A DNA stretch of 64,000 nt from Lepus europaeus (lineage: Eukaryota > Chordata > Mammalia > Lagomorpha > Leporidae). Location: contig NC_084847.1 in NCBI RefSeq assembly GCF_033115175.1, forward strand, positions 43,137,905 through 43,201,904, in the 5' to 3' direction. The position numbers and the translations under genes are program-made. Positions within the stretch are counted from its first letter, which is position 1; each line of letters begins with the position of its first letter. The notes below the pieces were generated by a model, which saw only the letters and a program-made list of their open reading frames with translations, did no database searches and was not told the origin of the DNA. Below are positions 57,511 to 64,000 of the stretch, piece after piece.

Positions 57511-58660
57511 CATTTCCTTGATTGCCTCAATCCCAAAGAGTTTCCCTATCATTCTATACAAGCCATTCACTTCCAGGACACACCACCCCAGAAATATTTC
57601 TCACCTTGGGAAATTCTACACAGTGGAACATAGACTGGGTAGCAAAAAAAGGAAGACTGGGGGCGGGGCTTAGTAGGAGGGAAAATAGATCAGAATTTAT
57701 CAAAGTTAATCTGAAGCCCACTTGAGTCATGGTTATTTGTTGAAAAGACGAGTCACACGCTCTTACCCAGACCTGATGGAATAGTACCTTGGGAGGCCCA
57801 GGAATTTGCATCAGAAAGTAATTCTTCCTTCAGTCCCTACATTCTCTCCAGCCTCCCCACCCTATTCCTCCTACTCTACCTCCAAATTGATAATGAAATT
57901 TCACTTTTGAATTCTCCGAATCATTTAAAAACATTTAATGTCCCTCTCAACATTCAAAACTCTCCCTGTCTATGCACTCCTCGGTAACCATCTTTCTCTT
58001 TTTTCAAGGCCACAATTCTTGAAAAGGATAGTCTATAGTTATTCTAGGTACTCACTTGGGTATATGGTTTATGCCATGGAACTCATGACTTCCCACTTAT
58101 TTAAACTTGATGGATATTTGACACTCTGGCAGTTGCCTCTTTCTTTGCTTCCAGTCTCTCCCAGTGGGCTATGCTCTACCTACATTTATCGGTTGTTTTT
58201 CCTTAAGATTTCCCAGAATCTACTCTTGTTCCCTCTGCAGTTGGAGTAAAGGGATCTTTCAAACATAGGAAGCAGATCATTTTCATCCCTAGACTTGAAT
58301 CCTCCAGGGATTCCACTCCTAGGCTGGAGTCCAAAGCCTTGAGGATGCCTATGACCTGCCTGCTTCCATGTCCTTCCCTCCCTTATAACAACACCTACTC
58401 TTAAACAGGCAAAGTCAGCTTAAATCAGGGAAGACTCTGACATCACAGACCAGAGGACAGCACACATGATCACCTTTTTACTTCGGGCAGCAATTTTTTT
58501 TTTTATCACTGTGTCATTTGTCTAGCAACTCATCTTTAACATCTCACCATTGTATAACACTAACCTCCAGGATTCCAGTCTTGTTAACTATTCTATTTTC
58601 AAATTGCCCAGTGCCAACACATAATAGGTACTCAATAAATATTTACTAAATGAGTGGGTG
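57511..58660. other. Unique and L2-like sequence
   Basis: 58,250-58,500 resembles an L2 3' region (GATTCCACTCCTAGGCTGGAGTCCAAAGCC...ATGACCTGCC). 58,590-58,650 has an L2/MIR tail (ATAATAGGTACTCAATAAATATTTACTAAATGAG). No exon seen. Confidence 0.5.
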
Positions 58661-59110
58661 CTGGCTCCGCAGCCTGAGCCAATGACGCCTGCTGCAGCGA
58701 CTGTTCCTCACCACTGCCGAGAATTAGGCAGGCTGCCCACAGCTTGCCTTGACCGAGGAGACCGAGGAGGGGAAGTGCGCCACCCGCCACTCAGCCTTCC
58801 CCAAACCCAGGGGACAATCAGGCATGGTGTGGAGCCCAGTTGAAGGCAGGGCCTCACTTTATTGTAAAAGGGAGGTGTATATATAGCTGAGGTACAGAGC
58901 TGATGGTATAGAGGGATGAGCGGATGCAGGCAAGGGGTGGGGTGATGTGATGCAAAAGGGTCTTAGCCACTCCTATTGCACCACCTTAATGATCCTTAGG
59001 CAAAAGCACCCTGGGGCTGGGGTGTTTTCCACCAGGGATTTGAAACTTAAAGACAGGTTTTCAAATTCAAGGCAGGCTCAGGAAGTTTCCTCTAGGCCTC
59101 TCTGGATTCA
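58661..59110 (-). repeat. Possible solo LTR
   Basis: On the minus strand TATATATA (58,878-58,885) is followed 15-20 bp later by AATAAA (58,858-58,863) and a GC-rich U5-like stretch to about 58,661. Close TATA and polyadenylation signals fit some retroviral LTRs. Boundaries were not resolved. Confidence 0.4.
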
Positions 59111-59596
59111 GCCTCCCCCACAGCCCACCGACTGGGCCCCTGGGGCTGGACCAGCAGCTGGCGCCTGGCTGGGGCTGATGACAGCCTTCCCACAATGGCA
59201 ACTTGGCAGCACGGGCTCCCGTTGCCTGCTACGCATGCACCGGCGGAACCCGGGCCACAGCTGAGGAGGCTGGGGCTCCGCACTCTCACCTGCACTTGGC
59301 GTTTGCACCTCACTAGGGCCGCACTGACTCCTGGAGACCTGGGCTTGTGTAATCGGCCCTCAGCGTTCCTGGGAGGTCAGGACCTGTGCGGAGGACCCAT
59401 CCCACTGCCCCTGGTTATCAGCCAGCCTCCTGCCTCAGTGCTGGAACCAACTCTCCACACGCCCCTCCTTCCTCCCCATCCTCCCCATTTATAGTGATGA
59501 AGCTCAAACCATAATGATTGAATGATACACATATTTGCACATCTACAGTGAGAAGAATGGAATTTTTAATAGGGATAACATTTCCTTTAATTGGGA
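59111..59596. other. GC-rich sequence, no gene seen
   Basis: Contains a small CpG-rich patch near 59,215-59,330. Open frames here overlap on both strands and show no recognised domain. Confidence 0.45.
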
Positions 59597-59935
59597 TTCT
59601 AAACTACTCCTCTGCCTGCGGCGCCAGCACTCTGGGTTCTAGTCCTGATTGGGGCACCGGTTCTGTCCTGGTTGCTCCTCTTCCAGTCCAGCTCTCTGCT
59701 GTGGCCCGAGAAGGCAGTAGAGGATGGCCCAAGTGCTTGGACCCTGAACCCGCATGGGAGACCAGGAGGAAGCACCTGGCTCCTGGCTTCAGATCGGCAA
59801 CAACGCGCCAGCGGTAACGGCCATTTGGGAGGTGAACCAACAGAAGGAAGACCTTTCTCTGTCTCTCTCTCTCACTGTCTAACTCTGCCTGTCAAAAACA
59901 AAAAACAAAAACAAACAAACAAACAAAAAAACTAC
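59597..59935 (+). mobile_element. C SINE, 5' truncated
   Basis: CTCCTCTGCCTGCGGCGCCAGCACTCTGGG to CTAACTCTGCCTGTCAAAAAC and an A-rich AAACAAAC tail. Confidence 0.93.
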
Positions 59936-61105
59936 TGCACCCTGCTCACCAAAATGGATTGCAAAGGTTCATCTGGAAACAAAAACCAAACACAACTTGA
60001 AAAGCAAATGCAGTTTTGTTCCTGAAGAACAGTTTTACCAACAGGGAGATTCGGGTTCCATTTAGCTGAGGGGGAGCAAAACTGAGATTTCGTTTTAAGA
60101 AAATGGGTCCGGGGACTGGGGAGCTAAGCCGCCTTTGGAGATGAACAAGATGGAATGAGCTGGCTGTTTGGAAACCGGCTCCAATCAAGCGGTCACAAAA
60201 GTTGTAAGTCCGCTCAAACATCTGGGAAAGGAACAGACTGTTCTCTCTGGAATCTACCAAGGTCTGCTGAGTATTGACAAAATCTGTAACACTGTTGCCT
60301 TTTACATTCTCAACACACTATAGAAGCAGCAACTTTTTCCCCCCAGCACATCTGTGAAGGCCCACACAGGGACTCTAGCTTTCCTCTTCAGCATTCTGCA
60401 CTCGTGCTGACCCCCACCCCCATTTCTCCCTTTTCCTCAAAGGTCTTCATTGAAGACCATGCAGATGAAGTTGTGTCAGGAGTCAGTGTTGCCCACTGCT
60501 CGGGGGAATCCCCGGCACTGTCATTTCCAGGATGCTATGTCCCATGGAAGAAAGATTTGGTGATTCTAAGAGGTGTGCAGAAAAAGGTCTTGAGAGAAAA
60601 TGCCAACGAGCAAAGAGGAAACTTATTTCACTGGGGTACTTCCACTCTGCAGAGCAATGTCTTGGTTTAGGCATATGTGTAAAATACCAAGCTTCAGCTT
60701 TGTTTTATTTTTTTTTCTGGAAAGCATAGTAGTCAATGCAACTTGTTGGGCAATAATAATATAGGCAGAGATTTTGTTCCTAGATAGACAAAAGTCAGAA
60801 AGACAGGGAGTACAAGGTATGACAACAAAAAGTAGAAAGATACAAAGTGAAACTGTCAGAATCCTTGTTCTTTTTTTCTGAATAAGGAAGCTTTCTCTGT
60901 GAGTAAGCAGCTAAATAAATCATGTCAGTCTGCATGCTTTGTTACTTCTTATAACCAGCGAGCTTCTGGCTGACTCTACCAGTCTGCACTGCCCCAGAAG
61001 TGTTGATACAGATGGATTTGATGTCACACATATCTCTCTTTGTTCTGCTAGTAGGAACGTACAGCAATTCTATTATCTCAGACTACCTGGGCATGAAAGT
61101 CTAAT
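59936..61105. other. Unique sequence, no gene seen
   Basis: No supported exon. A frame at 60,404-60,670 is short and without similarity I recognise. Confidence 0.45.
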
Positions 61106-62105
61106 TATTTTTGTTGAGCGGCTATTTCATCTATTTTTTTTCTTTCTGATAACAGCTGTTCTAACTGGAGTGAGGTAATCTCTGACTGTGATAAATCATT
61201 GCATTTCACTGATGGCTAGTGATATGGAACATTTTTAATTTATTTGTTGCCCATTTGTATGTCTTCTTTTGAGAAATGCCTGTTCAGATCCATTGTTCCT
61301 TTTTAATGTTTATTTGTTGTTATTGCTATATTTTTTGAGTTCCTTATATGGTCTGCAAATTGTTCATCAAGGAATAGTGTGCAAACATTATTTCCTACTC
61401 TGTTGGTTGTATCTGCATTGTTTCCTCTGCTGTGCAGAAGTTTCTCAGTTGATAGTCTTGTTTAGTTTTGCTTCTGTTGCCTGTGTTTTTGGAGTGTTAG
61501 CCAAAATATTCTTGCCTATACCAATGTTTGGAAGCTTTTCCTTCTAGTAGTTTCATGTCTTGCATACAGGTCTTTGATCTGTTTTGAATTGATTTTTGTA
61601 AAGAATGAGAGGTAGGATCTAGTTACAATCTCCTGCAGATGGATATACAATTTCCCCAGCACCATTTATTGAGGATATTGTCCTTTCTGTAATTTGTTTG
61701 TGGTGTCTTTCCCAAGGATCAGTTAACTGTAGATGTGCATATTTATCTCTGAGATATCTATTATGTTCTATTGATCTGTGCATCTGTTCTTAAACCTGAT
61801 TACTATAGTTCTGCAGCGTGTCTTGATACCCAGGTTCTTTTTTTAAGATTGTTGTAGCTATTTGGGGTATTTCATGCTTCCACATGAATTTCAGTATCAT
61901 TTTCTAGTTTCTGGTTTTGTGAAGAATCTTATTGGTATTTTGGTGGAGACTGTTGAATTGGTAAATTTCTCTGGGTAATACAGAATTTGATCTTCCAATC
62001 CATGCACAGGTCATTTCACTTTTTTGTGTCTTTAATTTTTCATTGTTTTTGTAATTTTCATTGTAGAATTCTTTCTGTGCTTGATTGAACTTATTCCAAG
62101 ATTTT
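61106..62105 (-). mobile_element. Old L1 fragment, antisense
   Basis: Words such as AACAGCTGTTCTAACTGGAGTGAGGTAAT, TGCATTTCACTGATGGCTAGTG, GTCTTCTTTTGAGAAATG and CTGTGCAGAAGTTT are typical of mammalian L1 3' regions read in antisense. Confidence 0.85.
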
Positions 62106-62377
62106 TAAAAAATACTTTATTTAAGGTACACAAATTTCATGTATTTAATACACATATAGATTTATGAACATAGTGATACTTCCCACTGTACCCTCCCTCT
62201 TAACCCTGTTCCCACTCCTCTTCCTCCTCCCTCTCCTATTCCTACTGTTAATTTTTATAAAGATATGTTTTCAGTTCATATTCATAGGATTAACCCTACA
62301 CTAAGTAAAGAATTCAACTAATAATATGAAGGAAAAAATTGACAAAAACACTATTTATAAAAAAAACACTGTTCGTA

Positions 62378-62712
62378 AGCCGGTGCCGTGGCTTAACAGG
62401 CTAATCCTCCACCTTGCGGCACCGGCACACCGGGTTCCAGTCCCGGTCGGGGTGCCAGATTCTATCCCGGTTGCCCCTCTTCCAGGCCAGCTCTCTGCTA
62501 TGGCCTGGGAAGGCAGTGGAGGATGGCCCAAGTCTTTGGGCCCTGCACCCGCATGGGAGACCAGGAGAAGCACCTGGCTCCTGGCTTTGGATCAGCATGA
62601 TGCACCTGCCGTGGCAGCCATTGGAGGGTGAACCAACGGCAAAAAGGAAGACCTTTCTCTCTGTCTCTCTCTCTCACTATCCAATCTGCCTGTCAAAAAA
62701 AAAAAAAAAACA
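62378..62712 (+). mobile_element. C SINE (first of a pair at one site)
   Basis: GCCGGTGCCGTGGCTTAACAGGC to CCAATCTGCCTGTCAAAAAA. AAAACACTGTTC lies on both sides. Confidence 0.95.
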
Positions 62713-62717
62713 CTGTT

Positions 62718-63070
62718 CGGGCTGGCGCTGCAGCTCAATAGGCTAATCCTCCGCCTAGCAGCACCGGCACACCAGGTTCTAGTCCCGGTCAGGGTGCCGG
62801 ATTCTGTCCTGGTTGCCCCTCTTCCAGGCCAGCTCTCTGCTGTGGCCCGGGAGTGCAGTGGAAGATGGCCCAAGTGCTTGGGCCCTGCACCCCATGGGAG
62901 ACCAGGATAAGCACCTGGCTCCTGCCTTTGGATCAGCGTGGTGCGCCCGCTGCAGTGTGCCTGCCGTGGCGGCCATTGGAGGGTGAACCAACGGCAAAGA
63001 CCTTTCTGTCTCTCTCACACTGTCCACTCTGCCTGTCAAAATAAATAAATAAATAAATATTACAAAATAA
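62718..63070 (+). mobile_element. C SINE (second of the pair)
   Basis: GGGCTGGCGCTGCAGCTCAATAGGC to CCTGTCAAAATAAATAAATAAATAAATATT, followed by a third AAAACACTGTTC. Confidence 0.95.
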
Positions 63071-63408
63071 AAAAAACACTGTTCTTCATCTCAAAATGTT
63101 GACTTCACTCCTATACATTGCATTTTAAGTACCATTTAGGTACTTCATTAGTTACCACAGGTCAGGGAAAACATATGGTACTTGTCTTTTGGGGATTGGC
63201 TTATTTCACTAAGTATAACGGATTCCAGTTGCGTCCATTTTGTTGAAAAAAAAAACAGGATTTCATTTTCTTCACCACTGGGTAGTATTCCGTGGTGTTT
63301 GCATAACATAATTTCTTTTTCCAATCATCAGTTGATGGGCACTGGTTGATTCCATATCTTAGCTATTGTGAATTTTTTAAGTTATTTTTGATAGAATTGC
63401 TTTTATAA

Positions 63409-63410
<2 letters not shown>

Positions 63411-63461
<51 letters not shown>

Positions 63462-63462
63462 T
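63411..63462 (+). repeat. (TC)n microsatellite
   Basis: About 50 bp of TC repeats at the edge of a SINE. Confidence 0.95.
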
Positions 63463-63772
63463 CAAGATTTACTTTATTTGAAAGACAGAGCTACAGAGAG
63501 AGGTAGAGACAGAGAGAGCTCTTCCATCTGCTGGTTCACTGCCCAGATGACCACAACGACCAGAGCTCTGCAGATCCAAAGCCAGGAGCTTCCTCTGGGT
63601 TTCCCACATGGGTTCATGGGCCCAAGGACTTGGGCCATCCTCCATTGCTTTCCCAGGCCATAGCAGAGGTCTGCATTGGAAGAGGAGCAGCCGAGACTAG
63701 AACCAGTGCCCAAATGGAATGCTGACCCTTAAGGCCAGTGCGTTAGCCCACTGTGCCACAGTGCCGGTCCCT
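63463..63772 (-). mobile_element. C SINE
   Basis: AAGATTTACTTTATTTGAAAGACAGAG to CTGTGCCACAGTGCCGGTCCC. Inserted in L1. Confidence 0.93.
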
Positions 63773-64000
63773 ATAATTTCCTTCTCAGCAAGTTCATTAT
63801 TGGTTTGTATAAGCGCTACTGATTTATGAAAGCTTATTTTGTTTCCTGAAATATTACTAAATTGGTTTATCAGTGCTGGCAGTCTTTTGGTGGAATCGTT
63901 AGGTTTTTCTGCATGTAGAATCATACCATTTGAAATGAGGATAATTTGAATGTTTTCATCAACACATATTGGAATATAATTTTTTTTACTTTTTTTTGAA
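63773..64000 (-). pseudogene. L1 ORF2 reverse-transcriptase fragment
   Basis: Minus-strand frame with NDSTKRLPALINQFSNISGN and TNNELAEKEI, the stretch of L1 ORF2p downstream of the reverse-transcriptase active site. It is cut at its 3' side by a SINE and runs off the window. Confidence 0.85.

Larger units (their letters stand above)
62106..63405 (-). mobile_element. Second L1 3' region, antisense, with two SINEs inserted
   Basis: AATACTTTATTTAAGGTACACAAATTTC marks the reversed 3' end. The L1 resumes at 63,085 with TGGCTTATTTCACTAAGTATAACGG and TAGTATTCCGTGGTG. The order shows it is separate from the older L1 to its left. Confidence 0.85.

Noticed and set aside
1-64000. CRISPR arrays, bacterial operons, tRNA or rRNA genes
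   Set aside because: No such structures. Tandem repeats are satellites or microsatellites, and tRNA-like box A/B sequences belong to SINE heads.

Overview
The window reads as mammalian, most likely lagomorph (rabbit-type), nuclear DNA from a pericentromeric region. The evidence is about three dozen copies or fragments of the tRNA-derived lagomorph C SINE, rabbit-type L1 3' ends in antisense, MIR/L2/MER5-like fossils, and a long satellite block on the left. It is not bacterial. Almost all long reading frames are chance frames in repeats.

Layout. Positions 1-17,755 are a tandem satellite of roughly 371 bp monomers (about 34 units). It is interrupted by a complete provirus at 4,070-9,166 and by a small C SINE fragment at 9,792-9,890. 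A five-monomer block of 1,855 bp is duplicated almost perfectly (13,277-15,131 and 15,132-16,986). From 17,756 to 64,000 the DNA is single-copy-looking sequence densely seeded with SINEs, L1 3' ends, possible solo LTRs and microsatellites. It contains one plausible host coding exon (53,513-53,601, minus strand) that I cannot assign to a gene.

The centrepiece is the provirus on the minus strand: 553 bp LTRs that differ at only 3 positions, a 4 bp target duplication (CTGT), a proline-tRNA primer binding site, a polypurine tract, a strong splice donor, and the start of a gammaretroviral gag. CA, PR, RT and env are not recognisable and pol survives only as RNase H and integrase scraps. In their place, next to the 3' LTR, lie two open reading frames derived from host bZIP transcription factors without introns. 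The first is a C/EBP-epsilon (CEBPE) derivative of 217 aa. The second is a JDP2 derivative of 184 aa that carries about 40 residues of the prothymosin-alpha (PTMA) N terminus inserted in frame. Material from three unrelated host genes therefore sits in one young, replication-defective endogenous retrovirus, organised like an acutely transforming virus with two transduced genes.

Both bZIP proteins keep their leucine zippers, but each has lost four residues in frame inside the DNA-contacting basic region, and CEBPE has lost four more in the fork. My inference is that the element encodes LTR-driven, dimerisation-competent bZIP proteins with altered or abolished DNA binding, possibly dominant-negative. 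The splice signals suggest separate spliced messages for the two. Whether the element has been described before cannot be settled from sequence alone.
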